A stretch of DNA of 64,000 bases from Methylobacterium sp. E-005 (GTDB lineage: Bacteria > Pseudomonadota > Alphaproteobacteria > Rhizobiales > Beijerinckiaceae). Below, piece after piece: positions 17,638-26,102 of the stretch. A program made the translations under genes and the position numbers. The DNA is taken from NCBI RefSeq assembly GCF_022829725.1, contig NZ_JAKSYG010000097.1:1-64000 (forward strand), given 5' to 3'. The notes below the pieces were generated by a model, which saw only the letters and a list, made by a program, of their open reading frames with translations, ran no database searches and was not told the origin of the DNA. How positions within the stretch are numbered: position 1 is the stretch's first letter; the number at the start of each line of letters is the position of its first letter.

Positions 17638-18225
17638 ATGACCGCGCCGGTCGCCAGCACCTTCGTCCTCGCCGCCTTGGGCGGCCTGCTCCTCGCCGCA
17701 CCGGTCCAGGCCGGAGGCTGCTACGGCAGCGCCTGCTACCGCCACGTGGTCATGCCGCCGGTCTACGACACGGTGCAGGAGACCGTGCTGGTGCGTCCGT
17801 CGCGCACCGTCTACCGCACCGTCCCGCCGGTCTACGATACCGTGACGGAGCGCGTGCTGGTCTCGCCGGGCGGCCGGTTCTGGCAGACGAGCCGCGGCCC
17901 CGGCGGCGAGCTGATCGGCTGCTGGGTCACCACGCCGCCGCGCTTCGCCCTGCGCACCCGGACCGTGGTGGTCCGCCCCGCGCAGGCGATCCCCGAGACG
18001 ATCCCGCCGGAATATGCCAGCGTGAGCCGGCGCGTCCGCGTGGCGCCCGCCCGGGCCGGATGGGTTCCGGTCGGTGGCGGCTATGGCGGCGGCTACGCCC
18101 CCGCTTCCTATGGCGGCCCGCTGATCGGCTCGATCCCGGATGCGGTCGGCATGACCGGCGCCAGCTCGTCGGATCTCGGCGTGGCCCTCGGCTTCAGCTA
18201 CGGCAGCCAGTACGAAGGGTATTGA
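17638..18225 (+). CDS. Secreted protein with repeated PPVYDTV motifs, function unknown
   Basis: A 195-residue protein with a clear signal peptide (APVASTFVLAALGGLLLAAPVQA, cleavage near residue 25). The mature part starts with GGCYGSACYRHVVMPPVYDTV. The segment PPVYDTV-x-E-x-VLV occurs twice, near residues 40-52 and 62-74, a related third copy is PPEYASVSRRVRV near residue 122, and a Gly/Tyr-rich tail follows. This resembles small envelope proteins common in Methylobacterium, but I do not recognise a function. The ATG at 17638 is chosen because the signal peptide starts there. Confidence 0.65.
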   Translation: MTAPVASTFVLAALGGLLLAAPVQAGGCYGSACYRHVVMPPVYDTVQETVLVRPSRTVYRTVPPVYDTVTERVLVSPGGRFWQTSRGPGGELIGCWVTTPPRFALRTRTVVVRPAQAIPETIPPEYASVSRRVRVAPARAGWVPVGGGYGGGYAPASYGGPLIGSIPDAVGMTGASSSDLGVALGFSYGSQYEGY

Positions 18226-18292
18226 TCCGGTCCGCGTCGGCTTGATTCCGGGCGTCCCGGCGACACCTCACCGCCAACGACGGGAGGTGACG

Positions 18293-19279
18293 ATGGGGAC
18301 GTTCAAGGCCTGGGTGGTCGAGAAGGGCGAGGCCGGCCAGAGTCTCGCGTTCCGGGATTTCGACGAGGCCGACCTGATGGACGGCGACGTCACCGTGCGG
18401 GTGACGCATTCGACCCTCAACTACAAGGACGGGCTTGCGCTCACCGGCACGTCGCCGGTGGTGCGCCGCTTCCCGATGATCCCCGGCATCGACTTCTCCG
18501 GGATCGTCGAACGCTCGGACCATCCCGAATACACGACGGGCGACGCAGTGGTGCTCACCGGCTGGGGCGTGGGCGAGACGCATCTCGGCGCCTACGCGCA
18601 GCGCGCCCGGGTGAAGGGCGACTGGCTGGTGCCGCTGCCCCAGGGCCTCACCCCCGAGCAGGCCATGGCGATCGGCACCGCCGGCTACACCGCGATGCTG
18701 TGCTGCATGGCGCTCGACGCCCACGGGGTGACGCCCGACCACGGCCCGGTGATCGTCACCGGCGCCTCGGGCGGCGTCGGCTCGGTGGCGGTGGCGCTGC
18801 TCGCGCGGGCGGGCTGGCACGTCATCGCCTCCACGGGGCGGGACGGCGAGTCGGATTACCTCAGGAGGCTGGGCGCCGCCGAGATCCTCGACCGGGCGGA
18901 ACTCTCGAAGCCTGGCAAGCCCCTCGGCAAGGAGCGCTGGGCCGCGGGCATCGACGCGGTCGGCTCGACCACCCTCGCCAACGTGTTGGCACAGACCCGG
19001 GCCGACGGCGCGGTGGCGGCCTGCGGACTGGCACAGGGCATGGACCTGCCGACATCGGTGGCACCGTTCATCCTGCGCGGCGTCTCGCTCCTGGGCATCA
19101 ACAGCGTCACCACCCCACAGAAGAAGCGCCGCGAGGCCTGGACCCGGCTCGCCCGCGACCTCGACTTGGCCAAGCTCGCCACCATGACCAGCACGGTTCG
19201 CCTGGAGGAGGTTGGCCGGCTCGGCGAGGAGATTCTGGCCGGCAAGGTGCGGGGGCGCATTGTGGTGGAGGTGGCGTAG
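18293..19279 (+). CDS. acuI: Acrylyl-CoA reductase / YhdH-type quinone oxidoreductase
   Basis: A 328-residue NADPH-dependent medium-chain dehydrogenase without zinc ligands. Typical features are the start FKAWVVEKGEAGQSLAFRDF, STLNYKDGLALTG at about residues 40-52, IPGIDFSGIVE, and the Rossmann motif VTGASGGVGSVAVALLARAGW at about 152-172. LLGINSVTTPQKKR near residue 263 is characteristic of the YhdH/AcuI subgroup. AcuI reduces acryloyl-CoA to propionyl-CoA in several alphaproteobacteria; the substrate here is inferred from family. The ATG follows GGGAGGTGAC. The next gene is convergent, 10 bases away. Confidence 0.78.
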   Translation: MGTFKAWVVEKGEAGQSLAFRDFDEADLMDGDVTVRVTHSTLNYKDGLALTGTSPVVRRFPMIPGIDFSGIVERSDHPEYTTGDAVVLTGWGVGETHLGAYAQRARVKGDWLVPLPQGLTPEQAMAIGTAGYTAMLCCMALDAHGVTPDHGPVIVTGASGGVGSVAVALLARAGWHVIASTGRDGESDYLRRLGAAEILDRAELSKPGKPLGKERWAAGIDAVGSTTLANVLAQTRADGAVAACGLAQGMDLPTSVAPFILRGVSLLGINSVTTPQKKRREAWTRLARDLDLAKLATMTSTVRLEEVGRLGEEILAGKVRGRIVVEVA

Positions 19280-19289
19280 GAAAGCCGTC

Positions 19290-20099
19290 TCAGCGGCTCT
19301 TCCGGGCCTGAAGCAGGTAGCTCATCGGCAGCAGGCGGCCGGCGGCGAGGGGCTCGAAAGCCGTCGAGCTGATGTTCTCGGGAAATTCCTCGAACCGCTC
19401 GATCACGAGACCTGCGCCGATGAGGGCTTCGAACACCCGCCCGAGGGGATGCGCGAACCAGTAATGCGGTCCGACCTGCGGCGCCGGCCCATCCCCATAC
19501 ACGATCGCCTCCTCCCCCACGAAGGGCGTGGCGCGGAAATAGGAGTGCCGAACGAGGAGGGGTGTGTCCTCCCGCGGCTCGAACATGTTCACCACGGGGT
19601 GCTCCTCGTGGATCAGGATCCGTCCGCCCGGGCGCAGCAGGCGCGCCGGCACGGCCATGAACCGGGCGAGATCGGGCATCCAGCCGAAGACGCCGATCGT
19701 GATCACCACGAGGTCGAAGGCGCCGTCGTACCGGGCCTCGATCGCGTGCACGTCGCCCGCGACGAAGGTGCAGGCGCGCCCGGCGATCCGGGCGAGTTCC
19801 CGGGCCTGATCCAGGAACACCTCCGACTGGTCGAACCCGACCGCTTCCCGGGCGCCGAGATTCATCAGCGATACCGTTTCCCGGCCGTTGTTGCAGCAGA
19901 TCTGCGCGACGGTCGCACCGTCGAGCCCGATCGATCGAAGGGCTGCTTCCATGGGGGGATCGAACCAGGAGAAGCCGGGATCCCCCGCAAACCCGTCTGT
20001 CAGACGTTTCCAGGACGGGGCGTCGCGGTGGAGTGGGGCGGAGGCGTCCCAAGCCCTGCGGTTGGCGGCGATCGCGTCGGCCGAGGATGGCGATGACAT
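19290..20099 (-). CDS. Class I SAM-dependent methyltransferase
   Basis: A 269-residue cytoplasmic protein. The SAM-binding motif I is VAQICCNNGRETVSLMNLGA (about residues 63-82), with the glycine-rich loop replaced by CCNNGRE, a variant seen in some small-molecule methyltransferases. GFDQSEVFLDQARELA provides the acidic residue after strand 2, and FDLVVITIGVFGWMPDL is motif IV. The start ATG at 20099 has GCGGAG upstream; the frame is open further but without conserved sequence. The acceptor substrate cannot be told. It is divergent from the GreA/GreB gene. Confidence 0.75.
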   Translation of the reverse strand: MSSPSSADAIAANRRAWDASAPLHRDAPSWKRLTDGFAGDPGFSWFDPPMEAALRSIGLDGATVAQICCNNGRETVSLMNLGAREAVGFDQSEVFLDQARELARIAGRACTFVAGDVHAIEARYDGAFDLVVITIGVFGWMPDLARFMAVPARLLRPGGRILIHEEHPVVNMFEPREDTPLLVRHSYFRATPFVGEEAIVYGDGPAPQVGPHYWFAHPLGRVFEALIGAGLVIERFEEFPENISSTAFEPLAAGRLLPMSYLLQARKSR

Positions 20100-20207
20100 C
20101 GGCTGCTCCGCGTGATTCCGAGCGCATCGTACACGGCCGCCGCCGTAGCGGGGAAGGCGGCACGATCCGTCCGGAACCTTTGCCATGCGAGCCGTGTTGC
20201 CTGTTTT

Positions 20208-20681
20208 ATGAGCGTCGCATTCGTCAAAGAGCCCGAGGGCGGGGAAGCATTCGAGAATCTGCCTGACCGGCCGATCTCGCCCCACACCAACTTCGTGACC
20301 CCGGAGGGCCTGGCCCAGATCGAGGCTGAGGTCGCGCGTCTGGAGAAAGAGGTCGCTTCGCTCGATCCGACCGACAAGGCCGAGGATTCCCGCATCGGGC
20401 GCGACCTGCGCTATTGGGCGGCCCGCAAGAACACCGCGCAACTCGTGGAGAGGAAGAGCGGCGATACCGTGCAGTTCGGCTCGACCGTCACGGTGCTGCG
20501 CGCGGACGATTCAGGCCAGGAGACCCGCCAGACCTTCCGCATCGTCGGCGAGGACGAGGCCGATCCGCACAAGGGCTCGATCTCCTACGTGGCACCGCTC
20601 GCCCGGGCGATCACCGGCAAGACGGTGGGCGACGTGGTCGAGGTGAACGGCCACGAGGTCGAGTTGGTCGAGATCCGCTGA
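20208..20681 (+). CDS. GreA/GreB-family transcription elongation factor
   Basis: A 157-residue protein. The N-terminal coiled coil (FVTPEGLAQIEAEVARLEKEVASLDPTDKAEDSRIGRDLRYW, about residues 28-69) carries acidic residues at its tip, as in Gre factors that enter the polymerase secondary channel and stimulate cleavage of backtracked RNA. The C-terminal FKBP-like domain includes VQFGSTVTVLRAD, FRIVGEDEADPHKGSISYVAPLARAITGKTVGD. It looks closer to GreB-type paralogues than to the main GreA. The ATG at 20208 lacks a strong ribosome site; the frame is open upstream but unconserved. Nothing suggests an operon partner. Confidence 0.8.
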   Translation: MSVAFVKEPEGGEAFENLPDRPISPHTNFVTPEGLAQIEAEVARLEKEVASLDPTDKAEDSRIGRDLRYWAARKNTAQLVERKSGDTVQFGSTVTVLRADDSGQETRQTFRIVGEDEADPHKGSISYVAPLARAITGKTVGDVVEVNGHEVELVEIR

Positions 20682-20974
20682 GGCTCGTCCCGAGGGGGCG
20701 TACCGGCTGCACCGAAACGGTGTTCGGCAGCAATGCGAAGCCGCCGCGCCGATCTGGTTTTGCGCTGCCCCTCCTCGGCGCATCCAGCGTCAGTGGAATG
20801 CCACTCCGATCCAGCACGCGACCTCGCGACGTGCCCAGTGATTCGGTGCCGCTGTCGCTCCAGCGGGCCGGGACAACGGCGCGTCGTGCTTGCCGGGCGC
20901 CGATACTGCTCCGTGTCGCAGGCTCCCCACGGCCCCACAGCCACGCGTTGCCAGCCGTCGGATTCCGATACCGC

Positions 20975-21850
20975 TCAGACTCCCAGCCCCTCGAAGCGCG
21001 GCCGCAGGGGCAGGATCGCCTCCGCCATATGCTCCATGAAGACGCGCACCCGGGCGGCGTGGCGCAGGTCCGGATGCGTCAGCACCCAGAGATCGACCCC
21101 GAGATCGGGCTGCGGTCCCGACAGACGGCGCAGGGCCGGATTGGCATCGCCCGAGAAGCAGGGCAGGGGACCGATCCCGAGACCCGCCGCGACCGCGGCC
21201 TCCAGCCCCGTCACCGTGTTGATCCGCAGCCTGACGCGATCGGCCGCCGCCTGCGCGCCGACGAAGCGCGTGAACGTACCGCCGGCTACGGTCGGATCCG
21301 GACTGACCCAGGCCTCATCCGTGAGATCGCCGTAGTCGCGGTCGGCCCGGCCGTAGATGGCCCAGGCCACCGCGGCGAGGCGGCGTCCGACCAGGGTCTC
21401 GCTCGGATCGCGGCTCGCCCGGATCGCCACATCGGCATCCCGGCGCGACAGGTTGAGCGCCGCCTCGGCCAGGAGCAGCTCGATCCGGATGTCGGGATAG
21501 CGGGCGCCGAACTCCGCCAGGATCGGCATGAGCAACTCCACGGCGAGGCTCGTCGGCGCTGTCACGCGCAGCTCGCCGGAAGGTGTCTCGCTCCGGCCGG
21601 CCGCCCTGCGCTCGAACCGGGTGACGTCGGCTTCGATCCGGTTCGCCGCCTCGACCATAGCTTGGCCGCAGGGGGTCGGCACGTACCCGGTCCGCAGGCG
21701 CTCGAATAGCCGCGCCCCGAGCTTGGTCTCCAACGCCGTGAGCCGCCGGAAGGCGGTGGAGTGGTTGATCCCGAGCTGTGCCGCGGCCGCCGTCAGGCCG
21801 CCCCGCTCGGAGACGGCCTTGACGAAGCGGAACTCGTCCCAATCGAGCAT
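20975..21850 (-). CDS. LysR-family transcriptional regulator
   Basis: A 291-residue regulator. The winged helix-turn-helix is at residues 1-60 (WDEFRFVKAVSERGGLTAAAAQLGINHSTAFRRLTALE), followed by a linker helix and a periplasmic-binding-protein-like effector domain from about residue 90 (GELRVTAPTSLAVELLMPIL). It is divergent from wrbA across 136 bp, the classical LysR arrangement in which the regulator controls its neighbour and itself. A dyad CCTTGCG-N4-CGCAAGG lies 7 bases before the start codon. A quinone or redox signal is possible given WrbA, but the ligand is unknown. Confidence 0.88.
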   Translation of the reverse strand: MLDWDEFRFVKAVSERGGLTAAAAQLGINHSTAFRRLTALETKLGARLFERLRTGYVPTPCGQAMVEAANRIEADVTRFERRAAGRSETPSGELRVTAPTSLAVELLMPILAEFGARYPDIRIELLLAEAALNLSRRDADVAIRASRDPSETLVGRRLAAVAWAIYGRADRDYGDLTDEAWVSPDPTVAGGTFTRFVGAQAAADRVRLRINTVTGLEAAVAAGLGIGPLPCFSGDANPALRRLSGPQPDLGVDLWVLTHPDLRHAARVRVFMEHMAEAILPLRPRFEGLGV

Positions 21851-21856
21851 GGCGAT

Positions 21857-21874
21857 CCTTGCGTCTGCGCAAGG
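21857..21874. promoter_or_regulatory. Dyad symmetry in the lysR-wrbA interval, candidate operator
   Basis: CCTTGCG (21857-21863) and CGCAAGG (21868-21874) are perfect 7-bp arms around TCTG. The site is only 6 bases from the lysR start codon and about 110 bases before wrbA, so it could serve autorepression. The core fits the T-N-A partial dyad of LysR boxes only loosely. Confidence 0.45.
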
Positions 21875-21986
21875 TAGGGTTTGCGCGGTAGGGCATTTTT
21901 GCAAGACGCGGAACGCGCGATGGAGACGGCTTCGCGTCGTCCGATGAGTCGGGCGGCCGTGTGAAACGCGAACCGGAGATCCCGAC

Positions 21987-22583
21987 ATGGCCAAGGTTCT
22001 GGTGCTGTACTACTCGACCTACGGACACGTGGAGCAGATGGCTTACGCCGTCGCCGAAGGGGCCCGCGAGACCGGGGCCGACGTGGTGGTCAAGCGCGTG
22101 CCCGAACTGGTGCCCGAGGAGGTCGCCCGGCAGAGCCACTTCAAGCTCGATCAGGCGGCCCCGGTCGCCACCGTCGACGAACTCGCCGATTACGACGCGA
22201 TCATCTTCGGGACGCCGACCCGCTACGGCAACATGGCCTCGCAGATGAAGCAGTTCATCGACCAGACCGGCGGCCTCTGGATGAAGGGCGCTCTGGTCGG
22301 CAAAGTCGGCTCGGTCTTCACCTCCACGGCCTCGCAGCATGGCGGCCAGGAGACGACCCTGACGAGCTTCCACACGGTGCTGTTCCACCACGGCATGGTC
22401 GTGGTCGGGCTGCCTTACAGTTTCCAGGGGCAGGGCGGTGTCGAGGCCGTGAAGGGCGGCACACCCTACGGCGCCAGCACGATCGCGGACGGCGACGGCT
22501 CGCGCCAGCCGAGCCCCGTGGAGCTGGAGGGCGCCCGCTTCCAGGGCCGCCACGTCGCCGGCATCGCGGCCAAGCTGGCCTGA
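21987..22583 (+). CDS. wrbA: NAD(P)H:quinone oxidoreductase WrbA
   Basis: A 198-residue flavodoxin-like FMN enzyme that reduces quinones by two electrons and so avoids semiquinone radicals. The FMN phosphate loop is [15 protein letters not shown] at residues 4-18, followed by [25 protein letters not shown] at about 73-97, and [12 protein letters not shown]. The length is exactly typical of the family. The ATG is preceded by GGAGATCCCGAC. It is divergent from the LysR gene, which probably regulates it. Confidence 0.93.
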   Translation: MAKVLVLYYSTYGHVEQMAYAVAEGARETGADVVVKRVPELVPEEVARQSHFKLDQAAPVATVDELADYDAIIFGTPTRYGNMASQMKQFIDQTGGLWMKGALVGKVGSVFTSTASQHGGQETTLTSFHTVLFHHGMVVVGLPYSFQGQGGVEAVKGGTPYGASTIADGDGSRQPSPVELEGARFQGRHVAGIAAKLA

Positions 22584-22596
22584 GGCTTTCAGCCAA

Positions 22597-22624
22597 GAAA
22601 AAAGGCTCGGATTGCTCCGAGCCT
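22597..22624 (-). terminator. Terminator for the minus-strand sua5 transcript
   Basis: On the minus strand AGGCTCGG pairs with CCGAGCCT around a 6-nt loop and is followed by a run of T (A-run at 22597-22602 on the plus strand). The stem could also help end wrbA, which stops 14 bases before the A-run. Confidence 0.75.
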
Positions 22625-22630
22625 GAAAGG

Positions 22631-22659
22631 AAAAAGGCCATTGGGGGCTGAGAAGGCCT
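22631..22659 (-). terminator. Second minus-strand terminator hairpin
   Basis: Read on the minus strand, AAGGCC and GGCCTT enclose about 14 nt and continue into TTT. It lies upstream, in transcript order, of the hairpin at 22603, so sua5 appears to have tandem terminators. Confidence 0.55.
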
Positions 22660-22725
22660 TCGTGATCAATAAACGGGCGGCGGAGAGGTCTGTTCCGCCG
22701 CTGGCGAAATAAATCGCATCCTGCC

Positions 22726-23724
22726 TCAACGGGGTGCGGCGGCCCGGGCCAGCCGGTCGCGGATCGCCTCGCCGAGCCCATCGGAGGGAACCGGCACCAC
22801 CGCGATGGCGGCGGCGCCGGAAGCATCCAACGCCCGCAGCGCGCCGAACAGGCGCGCCGCCGCCTCCGCCAGGTCGCCGGCCGGGCTCAGGTTCAGCGCG
22901 GCACGGGCCCCGGCCAAGCCGGCCGGGTGTTCATCCCCGAACAGCAACACCGCCTCGCCGGGCTCGACAGACGTCGCATCGAGGCGGACCTGCGCCCGGG
23001 GCGCGTAGTGCGAGGCGAGCATGCCTGGGCCTGCCGGGTGGTCGGAATCGGCGGGATCAGCCCCCACCGGATCAAGGCCCAGGACCGCGCGGAGCGCTGC
23101 CCGGGTGATCCCGCCCGGCCGCAGCAGGCGCGGGACGCCGCCCAGGCAGGCTACGACGGTCGATTCAACCCCCACCGGCGTGTCGCCGCCGTCGAGCACC
23201 GCGGCGATCCGGCCGGCGAGATCATCGAGAACGTGGGAGGCCCGCGTCGGGCTCACCCGGCCCGAGCGGTTGGCCGAGGGCGCGGCCACCGGCCGGCCGA
23301 CTTCGGACAGGAGCACCCGCGCCAGTGGATGCGCCGGCACCCGCAGGGCGACGCTCGGCAGGCCGGCGCGGGCGAGGTCGCAGACGCGCGTCCCTGGATC
23401 GGCCGGCACCACCAGGGTCAGGGGGCCCGGCCAGAAGGCTTCCGCCAGACGGCGCGCCAAACCGTCGAACAGGCCCTCTGCGAGGGCCGCGTCCATATCC
23501 GGCAGATGCGCAATCAGCGGGTTGAAGCGCGGCCGTTCCTTGGCGGAGAAGATCCGCGCCACGGCGGCGGGATCGGTCGCGTCCGCTCCGAGGCCGTAGA
23601 CCGTCTCGGTCGGGAAGGCCACGAGGTCGCCCGCCCGCAGGAGTGCCGCCGCCTCGGCGAGGCCGGCCGTGTCGGGGTCGAGCCGCCGGGTCGCGGCCGG
23701 GACCGTTGACCCGGGATCGTTCAT
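22726..23724 (-). CDS. L-threonylcarbamoyladenylate synthase (Sua5 type)
   Basis: A 332-residue cytoplasmic enzyme that makes threonylcarbamoyl-AMP from threonine, bicarbonate and ATP for the t6A37 tRNA modification. The YrdC domain covers about residues 15-205: VAFPTETVYGLGADATD, IFSAKERPRFNPLIAHL, FWPGPLTLVV and VAAPSANRSGRVSPT are all catalytic-site motifs, and VESTVV closes the domain. A Sua5 C-terminal domain follows (PAGPGMLASHYAPRA linker, then about residues 250-330), so this is the two-domain form. The ATG at 23724 gives MNDPGST; the frame extends upstream without family similarity. It is divergent from the acyl-CoA dehydrogenase gene. Confidence 0.9.
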   Translation of the reverse strand: MNDPGSTVPAATRRLDPDTAGLAEAAALLRAGDLVAFPTETVYGLGADATDPAAVARIFSAKERPRFNPLIAHLPDMDAALAEGLFDGLARRLAEAFWPGPLTLVVPADPGTRVCDLARAGLPSVALRVPAHPLARVLLSEVGRPVAAPSANRSGRVSPTRASHVLDDLAGRIAAVLDGGDTPVGVESTVVACLGGVPRLLRPGGITRAALRAVLGLDPVGADPADSDHPAGPGMLASHYAPRAQVRLDATSVEPGEAVLLFGDEHPAGLAGARAALNLSPAGDLAEAAARLFGALRALDASGAAAIAVVPVPSDGLGEAIRDRLARAAAPR

Positions 23725-23850
23725 GGGGGAAGCCGTCTCAGAGACAGGGGCACGGCGCGCGCCTATTCTCGGGCCGCCGTAGACCCGGGACGCGGGCGCG
23801 GTCAAACCCGCGCCCGAGAACGGGCGGGCCGCCGCCCAGGGAGGATCGTC

Positions 23851-25590
23851 ATGAGCTACCGCGCGCCAGTCCCGGAGATGCTGTTCACCCTCCAGCACGT
23901 GGCCGGGCTCGACGCGGTCGATCCTGAGGATGCCGAGGCGATTCTCTCCGAGGCCGGGCGGATCGCCGCCGGCGTGCTCGCCCCGCTCAACCGGGTCGGC
24001 GACCGGCACGGTACGCCGTTCGCAGAGGGGCGCGTCACCACCCCGCCGGGCTGGCGGGAGGCCTACCGCACCTTCACGGAGGGCGGCTGGAACGGTCTCT
24101 CGGCGGAGGCGGATCACGGCGGGCAGGGGCTGCCGAAGCTGATCGAGGCCGCCTGCACCGAGATGTGGAACGGCGCCAACCTCGCCTTCGGCCTCTGCCC
24201 GCTGCTGACCCAGGGGGGCATCGAGGCGCTGGCGGCCCACGGCTCTGACGACCTGAAGGCGCGCTACCTCGAGAAGCTGGTCTCGGGCGAATGGCCCGCC
24301 ACCATGAACCTGACGGAGCCGCAGGCCGGCTCCGACCTCGCCCTGCTGCGGACCCGGGCCGTCCCGGCCGGCGACGGCACCTACAGGATCACAGGATCCA
24401 AGATCTACATCACCTACGGCGAGCACGACCTCGCCGACAACATCGTCCACCTCGTCCTGGCCCGGCTGCCGGACGCGCCGGCCGGAACCCGGGGCATCTC
24501 CCTGTTCCTCGTGCCGAAGGTACTTCCCGATGGCACCCGCAACGACCTGCGCTGCTCCGGCGTCGAGCACAAGCTCGGCATCCACGCCTCGCCGACCTGC
24601 TCGATGGCGTTCGGCGACCAGGGCGGTGCCACCGGCTGGCTGATCGGCCAGGAGAACAAGGGGCTGGCCTGCATGTTCACGATGATGAACGCGGCCCGCC
24701 TCAATGTCGGCCTCCAGGGCGTCGGCGTTGCCGAGGCCGCGACCCAGCGGGCCTTGGCCTATGCGCAGGAGCGCCGGCAGGGGAAGGCCATCGGGGCCGC
24801 CGAGGCGACGAGCCCGATCGTCGCGCATCCCGACGTGCAGCGGATGCTGCTGACCATGAAGGCCTACACGGCCGCCGCCCGGGGCATCTGCTACCTCACC
24901 GCCGCCGCCCTCGACGCCTCGAAGGGTGCTGAGGGGCAACCCGCCCTCGACCGGGCCTCCCTGCTGACGCCGGTGGCCAAGGCGTTCTCGACGGACCTCG
25001 CCAACGAGGTGACCTCCCTCGGCGTGCAGGTCCATGGCGGCATGGGCTTCGTGGAGGAGACCGGCGCGGCGCAGCTGATGCGCGATGCCCGGATCCTCGG
25101 CATCTACGAGGGCACCAACGGCATCCAGGCCATCGACCTCACCGCCCGCAAGCTGCCGCTGAACGGCGGCGCCACGGCGCGTTCGCAGATCGCCTGGATG
25201 CGCCGGGCGGCCGAGGGCCTGCTGAAGGCGGGGGACCCGGCCTTCGGTCACATGGCGGCGCGGCTGCGGGACGGGATCGGCAGCCTCGACCGGGCGACGA
25301 GCCATCAGCTCGCGGCGCTCGCCTCCAACCGACCGGAGAACGCCCTCGCGGGGGCGACCCCGTATCTGCGCCTGTTCGGCCTCGTGCTCGGCGGCGCCTG
25401 CCTCGCCCGCAGCGCGCTGGCGGCCGCGGCCGCCCGGAAGGCGGGCGAGACCGATCCGGCCCACGCCGCCCGCATCGCGCTCGCGCGCTTCTACGCCGAG
25501 AACCTCCTGGTGGCCGCCTCCGGGCTGGAGCAGAGCGTGGTCGCAGGCGGCGCCTTCACGGACGAAGCCGGGATGGCGCTGGCAGTCTGA
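23851..25590 (+). CDS. Acyl-CoA dehydrogenase, long DmdC-like subfamily
   Basis: A 579-residue FAD enzyme that introduces an alpha-beta double bond into acyl-CoA. The N-terminal helical domain begins MSYRAPVPEMLFTLQHV, typical of the 590-residue DmdC/FadE5-like group. Flavin-binding motifs are MNLTEPQAGSDLALLRTRA (about residues 152-170) and KIYITYGEHDL. The C-terminal helical domain holds QVHGGMGFVEETGAAQLMRDARILGIYEGTNGIQ at about 393-426, where the glutamate of YEGTN is the usual base, and an extra C-terminal domain follows. In some alphaproteobacteria such enzymes oxidise methylmercaptopropionyl-CoA, but the substrate cannot be assigned here. The ribosome site is GGGAGGAT. Confidence 0.85.
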   Translation: MSYRAPVPEMLFTLQHVAGLDAVDPEDAEAILSEAGRIAAGVLAPLNRVGDRHGTPFAEGRVTTPPGWREAYRTFTEGGWNGLSAEADHGGQGLPKLIEAACTEMWNGANLAFGLCPLLTQGGIEALAAHGSDDLKARYLEKLVSGEWPATMNLTEPQAGSDLALLRTRAVPAGDGTYRITGSKIYITYGEHDLADNIVHLVLARLPDAPAGTRGISLFLVPKVLPDGTRNDLRCSGVEHKLGIHASPTCSMAFGDQGGATGWLIGQENKGLACMFTMMNAARLNVGLQGVGVAEAATQRALAYAQERRQGKAIGAAEATSPIVAHPDVQRMLLTMKAYTAAARGICYLTAAALDASKGAEGQPALDRASLLTPVAKAFSTDLANEVTSLGVQVHGGMGFVEETGAAQLMRDARILGIYEGTNGIQAIDLTARKLPLNGGATARSQIAWMRRAAEGLLKAGDPAFGHMAARLRDGIGSLDRATSHQLAALASNRPENALAGATPYLRLFGLVLGGACLARSALAAAAARKAGETDPAHAARIALARFYAENLLVAASGLEQSVVAGGAFTDEAGMALAV

Positions 25591-25730
25591 GGGGCCGCCG
25601 GAGCCGCAGGCATATCGCGCTGGCTCCGCCCTGCGGCACGATGTTCAATGCCCGCGATTCGTCCCCCGGCCGGGCCGTGGCCGCCCGGCCGTGGGAGACG
25701 ATCGGGTCGGGGAGCCGACAGGGGGTGGGC

Positions 25731-26081
25731 ATGAATTTCGACAAGCAGCGGCGTCTCGTCGAGCGCCTGCTGGAGCGGACACGTGCGGGGGAGCTGGTCT
25801 GGCAGGAAAGTATCCGGCCGGACGTGTTCCAGGCTGCCTTTCAGAACAGCAGCGTGCAGATCAAATCGGTCGATGACGGGCGCTTCACCGAGTTCCACGT
25901 CTCGATCATCGATGCCATCGGCCGGATCGTCGACGATTTCGGGCGCGATGAGCTCGATCGCGACAGCCCGCGCCAACCAGGGTCGTGGTCGCGCGCCCTG
26001 GAGGAGCTCTACGCCCTGGCGCGTCGGAGCGCGTTGCGGGCGGATGACGCGATCGACAGTATACTGGCTGAAATCGAATAG
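25731..26081 (+). CDS. Hypothetical protein, function unknown
   Basis: A 116-residue protein, charged and probably cytoplasmic, with no signal or membrane segment. It begins MNFDKQRRLVERLLERTRAGELVWQ, a helical start, then a beta-rich middle (VQIKSVDDGRFTEFHVSIIDAIGRIVDDF) and a helical end (ALEELYALARRSALRADDAIDSILAEIE). I do not recognise the family. It sits between an acyl-CoA dehydrogenase and a crotonase on the same strand, 21 bases before the latter, so it may be co-transcribed. The ATG at 25731 is preceded by GGGGGTGGGC, a passable ribosome site. Confidence 0.6.
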   Translation: MNFDKQRRLVERLLERTRAGELVWQESIRPDVFQAAFQNSSVQIKSVDDGRFTEFHVSIIDAIGRIVDDFGRDELDRDSPRQPGSWSRALEELYALARRSALRADDAIDSILAEIE

Positions 26082-26102
26082 GGATCGGATCCGGACGCCG
26101 CC

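Noticed and set aside
20682-20974. Possible mobile-element remnant between the Gre-family gene and lysR
   Set aside because: No transposase motif, terminal repeat or target duplication is visible; it is left as plain intergenic sequence.
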